A DNA stretch of 25,776 nucleotides, taken from positions 1 to 25,776 of IMG/VR virus record IMGVR_UViG_3300012203_000008; one strand, given 5' to 3'. The notes below the pieces were generated by a model. It had not been told where the DNA came from. It saw only the letters and a program-made list of their open reading frames with translations, and did no database searches. The DNA comes from a virus. How positions within the stretch are numbered: position 1 is the stretch's first letter; every line of letters starts with the position of its first letter. Below are positions 13,920 to 19,821 of the stretch, in pieces. The position numbers were made by a program, and so were the translations under genes.

Positions 13920-16096
13920 TATCTTTCTCCGAAGTTAGGCGCACGGTTGCGTGCACTAGCTTCCATTATTTTCAACCGCATCTGATGATCTCTATCTTTG
14001 TCTGCGTCTCGTATGGCCCGCAAATGCGTAACCGCGTTGCGCTGGTTCTCGGCGTCCTCGTGTATCTGCGTAGTCGCAAGCTTTGTCTGGTTGGTTTTGT
14101 CTACCTTAGCAATATCAACCTGATGCTTGGTATTTTTTTCCTGGACTTTCTGCTGCAATTCCTGAATCATCTGCTGAGCCTGCTGCAATTGCTGCTGCAT
14201 CTGCACCATTTGCGGGTTGTCAGTGGTGAAGAAACGTGTGCCGTCAGCATAGCCCAAATGACCGAATATCTCGCTGCCCACTTCCTGCATATTTATACCG
14301 GGTACTTTCTTCTCCATCATACCTATGTACGCGCCCATGCCGGCCATGAATTTTTGTAGCTTCATGTTCGGGTCCGTAGCCCCCATACCTACGTTGACGG
14401 AAAGCGTCAGTTCTTTTTCCAGCATGGCGTCCGTAACTTCGTTCACTCCAAATTTCTGGAACACGTCTGCTTTCTTGGCGGCCAGGCCGATTATCACAGC
14501 ATCAGTCTCATACTTTTGTTCCAGAAGAAGTACCTGGCGCAATATGGGCTGCACGAACGTCTCCACGTAAGTCCGCAGCAGATACTCCACCAGCGTTCCG
14601 CTGCTCTGCGCCAGCATTGCCATATTGCGGGCTGGACCGGCAATGCCGTGGTCTGCCATAACTTGCCCAGCCGAGAAGTTACCGACCAAATCGTTAAAGT
14701 CATTATCAATGCGGCCTTGCTCCTCGTAGGAAGAAGCTGTTACGTCCTGCGTAGTTACTTCCCGCACATCCCCTACAGGGTCATCCAGCAGCACCACACC
14801 GCCGGGGACGTTGCGCACCAGACCGGCGATGTCAGCTTCCTTGCCACGTTTTACAAACCACTTCTTATTCAGTACGAACTTGACGTTGTCCATACGCTGG
14901 TTAGCAATTTCATTCGTCTCTTCTTGCAAGCTCTTGCCCAGCATGGCGACGGAAGAAGGGTATGCCCTGTGTACTTCCAACACAGCGCAGCCCATGACGT
15001 ACGGACGTATGCCGTGCAGCACGGACTCCTTCAACGGGGCCGGCTCAGTCAGCATTTCCTGGTCACCCAGCATGTAGAATTCCAGATCCTCGTCTTCATG
15101 ACGGTGAATATGCCGCTGTATCCAGATTATTTCGTGGTCCATTACGGATTTGCTATCGGAAGCCGTAGGGTCTTCTCGTCCAGCCTGGCGGGCGGATCGA
15201 GTGGAGTCCGTACGGAAGTCCGTCGCAGTACGCAGCTCACCTTCTCCGTAAGGTAGCCACTCTCTTTTATTCATCTTGGCTTTTACGTCCATGGCGTACA
15301 TGGGCATCAAGTGTATAACATACGGAGATGAGTTGATAGGGTCCGTCCAGTCCGCACCGGGGTCTATCCGTATATTTTCCAATGGCACCAAATCCACACA
15401 AGGCTTGTCCACCAGCGGTTTTTCTTTCGCCACCGCTGTCTGTTCTATTTGAACGGGCGGCTGCTGAGTTTCTATCTGCGCTTCGCCCAGTGTAAAGGCG
15501 CCTTTCGGCAAGTTAGTTTGCTCGGGATTTTCGTTCTCAGATTCTTCAGGTATTGTTATTTTAGTATCTAACGTCTTTAAAGCCGGTTTGGAGCGATAAT
15601 CCCAGTACACATGTGCAACTGCCGACCCTACCGTTTGCGCGTCCTGTAGACCGCCCATGACAGCGTGGAACCACTTTACGGACTTGGTAAGCCTGTATTG
15701 CAGCAATTCCTTCATCACAGCAGCCGCAGCCGCCTCCATCTTGTCATTTTGGTTACTCGGGGACACGCTTACCACTTCCATACTGGAAAAGAACGCGGCG
15801 GCGGCTGCGGCTTCGTTCTTCCGTATTACGGAACGTGTTTTTGGGCGGAACAACTTGCTGCGCTTTTCGTACACCGTCTGGTTATACTTTGAATCCGCAG
15901 CATGCTGATTATTGAATGCCCGTATGCCGTCCTCCCAATTCTTACGCAGATTAGTGTCCACGTAGGAAGTAGACGACCGATACGCACTCTGCCCCCTGGC
16001 CTTCCAATCCACTTGTCCGTCATCGGATAAATCCTGCCCATCTCCACTCATCCTCTGCGCGGTTGGCGGCCTATTTTCTGGGCTGATCGTTGTCAT
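13919..16096 (-). CDS. Portal protein, 725 aa
   Basis: I chose the ATG at 16096; a TTG at 16114 in frame has no ribosome site. Residues 20-60 contain the dodecamer-clip type start (WKARGQSAYRSSTSYVDTNL). Two Ala-rich helices follow (NEAAAAAAFFSSMEVV, MEAAAAAVMKELLQ). Further motifs include GSAVAHVYWDYRSK (about 155-168), CVDLVPLENIRIDPGADW (about 230-248) and GKSLQEETNEIANQRMDNVK (about 385-404). A Gln-rich coiled coil starts near residue 630 (MQQQLQQAQQMIQELQQKVQ). Portal forms the ring at one capsid vertex through which DNA enters and leaves. Length (around 725, like P22 gp1) and order before scaffold and capsid agree. The C-terminus ends RAPNFGER, a motif shared with the terminase. Confidence 0.9.
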   Translation of the reverse strand: MTTISPENRPPTAQRMSGDGQDLSDDGQVDWKARGQSAYRSSTSYVDTNLRKNWEDGIRAFNNQHAADSKYNQTVYEKRSKLFRPKTRSVIRKNEAAAAAAFFSSMEVVSVSPSNQNDKMEAAAAAVMKELLQYRLTKSVKWFHAVMGGLQDAQTVGSAVAHVYWDYRSKPALKTLDTKITIPEESENENPEQTNLPKGAFTLGEAQIETQQPPVQIEQTAVAKEKPLVDKPCVDLVPLENIRIDPGADWTDPINSSPYVIHLMPMYAMDVKAKMNKREWLPYGEGELRTATDFRTDSTRSARQAGREDPTASDSKSVMDHEIIWIQRHIHRHEDEDLEFYMLGDQEMLTEPAPLKESVLHGIRPYVMGCAVLEVHRAYPSSVAMLGKSLQEETNEIANQRMDNVKFVLNKKWFVKRGKEADIAGLVRNVPGGVVLLDDPVGDVREVTTQDVTASSYEEQGRIDNDFNDLVGNFSAGQVMADHGIAGPARNMAMLAQSSGTLVEYLLRTYVETFVQPILRQVLLLEQKYETDAVIIGLAAKKADVFQKFGVNEVTDAMLEKELTLSVNVGMGATDPNMKLQKFMAGMGAYIGMMEKKVPGINMQEVGSEIFGHLGYADGTRFFTTDNPQMVQMQQQLQQAQQMIQELQQKVQEKNTKHQVDIAKVDKTNQTKLATTQIHEDAENQRNAVTHLRAIRDADKDRDHQMRLKIMEASARNRAPNFGER

Positions 16097-16250
16097 TTTT
16101 CTGTTTTCCGTCAAGTATTAGTTGGTTCATGCGCGTGTTATAGCTTTGGTACGATTCTTTCGGGGTCTCGCCCCCGGCTCTTACTCGGAAGTGGCCTACC
16201 TCACCGTCGCATACCCAAAACCCCGCTAACTTCATTATGCGGGGTTTCAT
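16071..16250 (-). CDS. Small unrecognised gene overlapping the portal start, 59 aa
   Basis: The ATG at 16250 overlaps the previous TGA (ATGA), and the frame runs 59 codons to a TAG at 16071, 26 bases into the portal gene. The product reads MKPRIMKLAGFWVCDGEVGH and continues FRVRAGGETPKESYQSYNTR. Its balanced composition looks coding, and it fills the otherwise empty gap before portal. Against it, no Shine-Dalgarno site is seen and a strong hairpin follows the start codon directly. I know no family. Confidence 0.5.
   Translation of the reverse strand: MKPRIMKLAGFWVCDGEVGHFRVRAGGETPKESYQSYNTRMNQLILDGKQKNDNDQPRK
16218..16247 (-). terminator. Nine-pair hairpin with U-run just after a start codon
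   Basis: The minus strand has AAACCCCGC, a 12-base loop, then GCGGGGTTT and one more T before GGG. The stem is perfect. It looks like an intrinsic terminator with a short U-run, placed between the small-gene block and portal. Because it lies at codons 2-11 of the 59-residue frame, translation of that frame would open it, so it may act as a translation-sensitive attenuator. Confidence 0.4.
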
Positions 16251-16447
16251 GGCAGCACACTTTCATTCAGACGATAAGCCATCGTGCGCTCTTCCAGCAA
16301 TTTCTCGGCGTCTTGCTGGGACAAGTCCTGGTTAAACTCCTTGCCCTCAGCTATTTTCTCAACCAAGCTCATCGGTACGTAGGGTTTGTGTTTGGTCGGA
16401 GCTGCCTGCGCCCAGCTGGGTATATCGTCGTCATTTAGATTTTTCAT
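16247..16447 (-). CDS. Small soluble protein, 66 aa, function unknown
   Basis: The product starts MKNLNDDDIPSWAQAAPTKH and has a helical middle and end (MSLVEKIAEGKEFNQDLSQQ, DAEKLLEERTMAYRLNESVL). The ATG at 16447 overlaps the 3' end of the phosphatase gene by 17 bases, with GGAGCAGGTAA upstream inside that gene. It has no membrane segment or motif I recognise. Being just ahead of portal in the same transcript is its only contextual clue. Confidence 0.7.
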   Translation of the reverse strand: MKNLNDDDIPSWAQAAPTKHKPYVPMSLVEKIAEGKEFNQDLSQQDAEKLLEERTMAYRLNESVLP

Positions 16448-16790
16448 TTACCTGCTCCACAGAAGCCTCGGAAAATGGCGTTCCTTTGTTGCGAACAATG
16501 GAGACGGCTCTATCGTCATACAGCGCCGTCATACCAGGATCCTTGAGATTAGTGATAGCCAGCACTCTGCCGAAATTCTCTTTACAGAATCTCCTGATGG
16601 CGGGGTGTGGTCGGCGTGCTGTAAATATTCTTACGTCCACTCCGTCTGCCAACATATCCCGTACTCGCTTGACCATAGGAGTTAACGGCTTACCTATGTG
16701 GTTATCGTCATACGGATCATCTGGGTTTCGCTCAGCTAGCGTACCGTCCAAGTCCACACCTACCCACGGGCTGAGATTCTTAGCGGCCAT
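16431..16790 (-). CDS. HAD-superfamily phosphatase-like protein, 119 aa
   Basis: Starting at the ATG at 16790, one base after the previous stop, the product carries HAD motif I (GVDLDGTLAE, with the nucleophile pair D13 and D15) and motif II (RIFTARR, with T57). A candidate motif III Lys is K83 in TNLKDPGMTALYDDRAV, whose D92 and D93 would be motif IV. All four signatures are present within 119 residues, a minimal HAD fold without a large cap. Likely activity is hydrolysis of a phosphoester, perhaps a nucleotide or a DNA/RNA 3' end as in phage polynucleotide phosphatases, but the substrate is not visible. Codons upstream to 16880 overlap the neighbour and are not used. Confidence 0.8.
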   Translation of the reverse strand: MAAKNLSPWVGVDLDGTLAERNPDDPYDDNHIGKPLTPMVKRVRDMLADGVDVRIFTARRPHPAIRRFCKENFGRVLAITNLKDPGMTALYDDRAVSIVRNKGTPFSEASVEQVNEKSK

Positions 16791-16791
16791 G

Positions 16792-16989
16792 TCAGAACCT
16801 GAAAGCGTCTTCGTACTTCTTGCCGATCTCGCCAGCGTCCTTGCCCTTAACGTAGGAGTCGTCGCCTGTCTGTTCCGCAATGGCCTTGTCCACTTTGCCT
16901 TTGCGTTCTTCCAACTCCTTGCCGGCCTTCTTAGCCGCGCCGAACCCCAGCATGCCCAGCAAACCCTTCTTCTCTTTTTCCTCAGCCAT
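16792..16989 (-). CDS. Small Lys/Glu-rich protein, 65 aa
   Basis: The product begins MAEEKEKKGLLGMLGFGAAK and continues with charged helices (AGKELEERKGKVDKAIAEQT), ending KKYEDAFRF. The short LLGMLGFGAA segment could touch a membrane. The ATG lies inside the last codons of the previous gene, with AAGGACGG about 11 bases upstream. I do not recognise it. Composition suggests a small helical assembly or accessory protein. Confidence 0.65.
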   Translation of the reverse strand: MAEEKEKKGLLGMLGFGAAKKAGKELEERKGKVDKAIAEQTGDDSYVKGKDAGEIGKKYEDAFRF

Positions 16990-17158
16990 GATACACCGTC
17001 CTTTTTATTAACGATTTAGCGAAATTATTCTTCGTGTAGCTATGGTACAGACAAAGTTTTACATCAGCCCAGAACCACTTATCAGAAATAAATTTATGTC
17101 TGCGTAGCCAGAAGTTTACGTACGTCAAAGGGAGCCACCACAACAACGCCTTAACCAT
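16982..17158 (-). CDS. Small hydrophobic and basic protein, 58 aa
   Basis: The ATG at 17158 has an excellent GGAGGTG site 4 bases upstream, which overlaps the previous stop. That decides the start; earlier codons lie within the neighbour's gene. The product begins MVKALLWWLPLTYVNFWLRR, one short hydrophobic helix rich in Trp, followed by a basic and aromatic segment (KFISDKWFWADVKLCLYHSY). It may sit on the inner membrane. I do not recognise the family; a holin role is conceivable but unsupported, as holins usually have longer helices. Confidence 0.65.
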   Translation of the reverse strand: MVKALLWWLPLTYVNFWLRRHKFISDKWFWADVKLCLYHSYTKNNFAKSLIKRTVYHG

Positions 17159-17159
17159 G

Positions 17160-17564
17160 CTACACCTCCGGTTGGTCCGATAATGTGTTGATGCCGGCAA
17201 ACACCGGCGCTTCATGCCCTTTGTCCACCCCTTCAATATTCTTGGTAGGCATTTCCCCCGTCCAAGCGCCGCGCGGCAGATCCAGGCGTTCCAGCAATTC
17301 TCCTCCAGCCATCTTGGCGGAGTGCGCCAACGCATAGGCCGTCATGCCTCCTCGGCAGTCTATGGTATAGCCGTAGTTGAAGTCTGGATTGAGCAGCAGC
17401 TTGACAGCCAACGCAAACCCAGGGTGCCACCCCACTACCCAGGGGTAGTTAGGGTAAGTATTGGCTAACGTGAACGCTACTTCCTTAGCCAGTACCGACA
17501 TCATGGCATTCTCTGGGCTATCCTGCTGCTCCACGACCTGCACGTCGTTGTAATCCTTTTCCAT
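17160..17564 (-). CDS. Conserved phage protein, 134 aa, function unknown
   Basis: The middle shows LANTYPNYPWVVGWHPGFAL (about 33-52) and the end shows HSAKMAGGELLERLDLPRG (about 81-99). I associate the order TYPxYxW, a variable strand, then AGELLERxxLPR with a small hypothetical protein family common in podophages. Its role is not established. The ATG at 17564 follows ACGGAG at the end of the repeat gene. Co-transcription with portal and packaging genes makes a virion or head-filling role possible but unproven. Confidence 0.7.
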   Translation of the reverse strand: MEKDYNDVQVVEQQDSPENAMMSVLAKEVAFTLANTYPNYPWVVGWHPGFALAVKLLLNPDFNYGYTIDCRGGMTAYALAHSAKMAGGELLERLDLPRGAWTGEMPTKNIEGVDKGHEAPVFAGINTLSDQPEV

Positions 17565-17566
17565 GA

Positions 17567-17899
17567 CTACTCCGTTACTTTGTCAGTTCCGGATGTATCC
17601 TCAGCAGCCTTTGCTTCTTCAGCAGCCTTTGCTTCTTCAGCAGCCTTTGCTTCTTCAGCAGCCTTTGCTTCTTCAGCAGCCTTTGCTTCTTCAGCAGCCT
17701 TTGCTTCTTCAGCAGCCTTTGCTTCTTCAGCCAAGATACTCGGTGTGGCGCCAGACGGGTCTACCTTTACCAGCGCCGCCGTAGCTGCGTCGTAGCCAGC
17801 TTTGTAACCTTCCTCGTAGCCCTGCTTATGCACCGCGTCCACGGCGGCTTCGTGGGATTGTTCGAAGAAACGTTTATACAGATCGTGAATATATGACAT
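17567..17899 (-). CDS. Protein with seven perfect EEAKAA repeats, 110 aa
   Basis: Residues 1-50 form a short domain, MSYIHDLYKRFFEQSHEAAV then HKQGYEEGYKAGYDAATAAL, whose GYxxGYxAGY pattern is common in small phage and flagellar-type helical proteins. From about residue 57 the six-residue unit EEAKAA occurs seven times, followed by EDTSGTDKVTE. The repeat should form a long charged single helix, like the central part of TolA. The ATG at 17899 has AGGAG 9 bases upstream. Function is unknown. The perfect DNA repeats suggest variation in copy number between isolates. Confidence 0.8.
   Translation of the reverse strand: MSYIHDLYKRFFEQSHEAAVDAVHKQGYEEGYKAGYDAATAALVKVDPSGATPSILAEEAKAAEEAKAAEEAKAAEEAKAAEEAKAAEEAKAAEEAKAAEDTSGTDKVTE
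17602..17727. repeat. Seven perfect 18-base tandem repeats
   Basis: The plus-strand unit CAGCAGCCTTTGCTTCTT occurs seven times without a single mismatch (126 bases), in frame with the gene on the minus strand. Identity at synonymous sites means the array expanded recently or is kept even by recombination or slippage. Confidence 0.97.
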
Positions 17900-17909
17900 G
17901 GCAATGCTC

Positions 17910-18101
17910 CTAAGGTGTGGTTACGACAGGGGTGTCCGCAGCCGCCGTAGTGGCGGAGGCAGTTTGGGATTGATCGGTAGTCGGCACTCCGCTGCCCGCG
18001 CCCAAAGCAAAGCCAGCATCGAACACGCCGCGCAGTCCGGCAAAGTGGGAAGTGGAGACGTTTTGCTTGTAGACATTTTCTATATCGGTGTCGGTCATCA
18101 T
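17910..18101 (-). CDS. Small protein with Ala/Thr-rich tail, 63 aa
   Basis: The start is ATG at 18101 (or the next codon, also ATG), with AAGGAG 5-8 bases upstream. Residues 1-35 look folded (TDIENVYKQNVSTSHFAGLR). The tail is disordered and rich in Ala, Thr and Ser, ending ATTAAADTPVVTTP. It has no recognisable motif. The neighbours are an exported protein on one side and the repeat protein on the other, both with low-complexity parts. Confidence 0.65.
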   Translation of the reverse strand: MMTDTDIENVYKQNVSTSHFAGLRGVFDAGFALGAGSGVPTTDQSQTASATTAAADTPVVTTP

Positions 18102-18110
18102 GATGTCTCC

Positions 18111-18551
18111 TTATTGAATAACTCGTACGTTGTAAGTGGAAGAAGTCGGAGTCAAGCCTATCAAAGCGCAGACCTTGACGGTGACTGTGCCATTGGCAGA
18201 GACGTATCCGTAATAAAGCACTCCGTCCCCCGGATATGTGTTTGGCGTCACGCTTACTGTCATAGCTGTAGTGCTGTTGGCAACAGCTACCGTGCCGCTA
18301 CCGCAGGCTCCGGCCGTCAACAGGCCCGGAGCGACTGCCGACGTAGTCCCAGAGAGGTTAGCCGCCAGCGTGCCGGAAGCCGGGTACACGGCTGTCCCGG
18401 AATTAACCGCTGGGACTTGAGCATGAGCAGACGCAGTAGCAATGAGGTACAGAATAAAACCTGCCAAACAGACAAGCGCCATTATACCGAAGTATGACAG
18501 CGCAGTGCAGAATTGGCGGAAGTAGCTGGCGGGTTTGCGAATAGTTTTCAT
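18111..18551 (-). CDS. Exported or membrane-anchored small protein, 146 aa
   Basis: I use the ATG at 18551, with AGGGTG 6 bases upstream; a GTG at 18560 in frame is less likely. A basic N-terminus (MKTIRKPASYFRQF) leads into a hydrophobic stretch FGIMALVCLAGFILYLIATA and then SAHA followed by Gln, a good signal peptidase I site. The mature part (about 100 residues) is beta-rich with many Ala, Thr, Gly and two Cys (CGSG and VKVCALIG) that may pair. Export to the periplasm or outer face is likely. The role is unknown: possible uses are a surface or envelope protein, or a virion fibre. The gene lies 2 bases after the fibre-like gene. Confidence 0.7.
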   Translation of the reverse strand: MKTIRKPASYFRQFCTALSYFGIMALVCLAGFILYLIATASAHAQVPAVNSGTAVYPASGTLAANLSGTTSAVAPGLLTAGACGSGTVAVANSTTAMTVSVTPNTYPGDGVLYYGYVSANGTVTVKVCALIGLTPTSSTYNVRVIQ

Positions 18552-18553
18552 GG

Positions 18554-19474
18554 TCAGCACCCTGTAACACCGGAACCGATGTTGTCGATGATAGTTACGG
18601 AAGTGCCGGATGTTCCTGCGTACACTACCAGCTTAGCGGACCCGGCATTGGTCCCGCAGACAAACTCCAACTTACCCCCTGCCGCACCCGGCGCGGAAGC
18701 GCTGGCGGTCATTTTGGAAAGCCCCAGAGCCCCTGTAGTTAGCGTCAAGGCGCTGCCGCCGACGGATAGGCTGGTATTCATCTTCGCTGCTCCGGTTACT
18801 TGCAGCGTGTTCACGCCGTCATCCGTTGTACTGCCGACGGCTACGCGCCCGGTGCCGAATATCGTCATTCGTCTGTTGGCAAGCGTAGAGAAGCCATTGG
18901 TCCCGAACACAATATTGTTGGCGGACCCCGTCGCGTCCGTAGCGATTATCATGTTGCCGGACTTGCCAGCCCCAGACGGTGCCGACATGAATAGGTATCC
19001 CTCATTCGCCCCAGTAATCGCGTACGCAGCTTGAGAGAAAGCTGAGGACGTAATCCCCATGTCCATGAAGCCTGTCAAGTCACTACTCGTCACATTGTCA
19101 GGGTAGGCGATAATGTCAGCACTGGCGTTAGCCGTAGCGGACTTATTCTGGATGGATATCTGAGTGTAGTTGTCTACGGAGTTCGTAGCTTGCAGAGTGG
19201 GATTAGTGAGCGTAGCCGGCACAGCGCCGTTAAGCGTAATGCCGCTAGGGTTGACGGCGGCCATGCTAACCGCAGTGTAGCCATTCTTGGATGGCGGAAT
19301 GCCCGTCCATGAGTTGCCGTTGGCATCGTAGTACATGCCGGCTTGGTAAGCGTACGGCTTACCGTCGATGTCCACCACCGTGTTGTACGTAGCAGTAGGA
19401 TTGAAGGAGGCAGCGAAAACCCATGCACCCCATAAACCAGAGACGGCCAAGGCCGCCCACAGTAACTTTTTCAT
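18554..19474 (-). CDS. Fibre-like protein with a Sec-type signal peptide, 306 aa
   Basis: The start is the ATG at 19474, with AGAAGAG 6 bases upstream; a TTG two codons earlier overlaps the previous stop. The N-terminus MKKLLWAALAVSGLWGAWVF then AAS is a typical signal peptide. The rest is beta-type with fibre features: GKPYAYQAGMYYDANGNSW (about 39-57), repeated Gly/Asn/Thr strands, and GTGRVAVGSTTDDGVNTLQV then TGAAKMNTSLSVGGSAL, a pattern I know from phage tail fibres and trimeric surface proteins. It ends in a compact domain with Cys (EFVCGTNAGSAKLVVYAG, final GSGVTGC). A signal on a fibre-like product is unusual, since virion proteins normally assemble in the cytoplasm. Confidence 0.7.
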   Translation of the reverse strand: MKKLLWAALAVSGLWGAWVFAASFNPTATYNTVVDIDGKPYAYQAGMYYDANGNSWTGIPPSKNGYTAVSMAAVNPSGITLNGAVPATLTNPTLQATNSVDNYTQISIQNKSATANASADIIAYPDNVTSSDLTGFMDMGITSSAFSQAAYAITGANEGYLFMSAPSGAGKSGNMIIATDATGSANNIVFGTNGFSTLANRRMTIFGTGRVAVGSTTDDGVNTLQVTGAAKMNTSLSVGGSALTLTTGALGLSKMTASASAPGAAGGKLEFVCGTNAGSAKLVVYAGTSGTSVTIIDNIGSGVTGC

Positions 19475-19476
19475 GA

Positions 19477-19671
19477 TCAACTCTTCTGGTAGAATCCGTT
19501 GTTCGTCTGGTCCGTACTGTCGAACCCTCGTCCATTGGAAAATTTATAAATGTTGTGGTCAGGCGCGCGCCACTCGCTACCCCATGCCCTGGTGACTAAA
19601 TCTTCCCAGCTTATGGAGCGGGTGGAGACCGGGTTGCCCAAGTTCCCCAGTTGATTAGGATTATTCGCCAC
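19477..19671 (-). CDS. Small protein, 64 aa, function unknown
   Basis: The start is a GTG at 19671, 7-8 bases after a GGAGA site. The product reads MANNPNQLGNLGNPVSTRSI, then SWEDLVTRAWGSEWRAPDHN and ends FDSTDQTNNGFYQKS. It is polar with three Trp and no membrane segment. It lies between a tiny membrane protein and an exported fibre-like protein. I do not recognise it. Confidence 0.6.
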   Translation of the reverse strand: MANNPNQLGNLGNPVSTRSISWEDLVTRAWGSEWRAPDHNIYKFSNGRGFDSTDQTNNGFYQKS

Positions 19672-19680
19672 TTCATTCTC

Positions 19681-19821
19681 CTAGTTTCTACAGTTGTTTA
19701 TCCAGCAGAGCGCCCAGATGGCGGCTGCTACCCAGAATAGAGTAGGACTGGCGCAGTATAGCACCATGCCGACCAAGATGGTAGCGCATACCACAGATAA
19801 CACTATCTGGTTAAAATTCAT
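19681..19821 (-). CDS. Tiny membrane protein overlapping the terminase stop, 46 aa
   Basis: The ATG (19819-19821) overlaps the terminase TGA as ATGA, so translation is likely coupled. The product MNFNQIVLSVVCATILVGMV continues LYCASPTLFWVAAAIWALCW and ends INNCRN. Two hydrophobic segments (about 6-23 and 27-41) are separated by a short ASPT turn, a hairpin topology in the inner membrane. Small two-helix phage proteins are sometimes holins or antiholins, but nothing here proves that. It has four Cys, high for its size. Confidence 0.7.
   Translation of the reverse strand: MNFNQIVLSVVCATILVGMVLYCASPTLFWVAAAIWALCWINNCRN

Noticed and set aside
14516-15256. Long plus-strand frame opposite the portal gene
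   Set aside because: It is antisense to a clearly coding gene with recognisable portal motifs, has no ribosome site, and its product has no sensible composition.
17602-17727. Tandem repeats as a CRISPR array
   Set aside because: The 18-base units are contiguous with no spacers and are in frame inside a gene.
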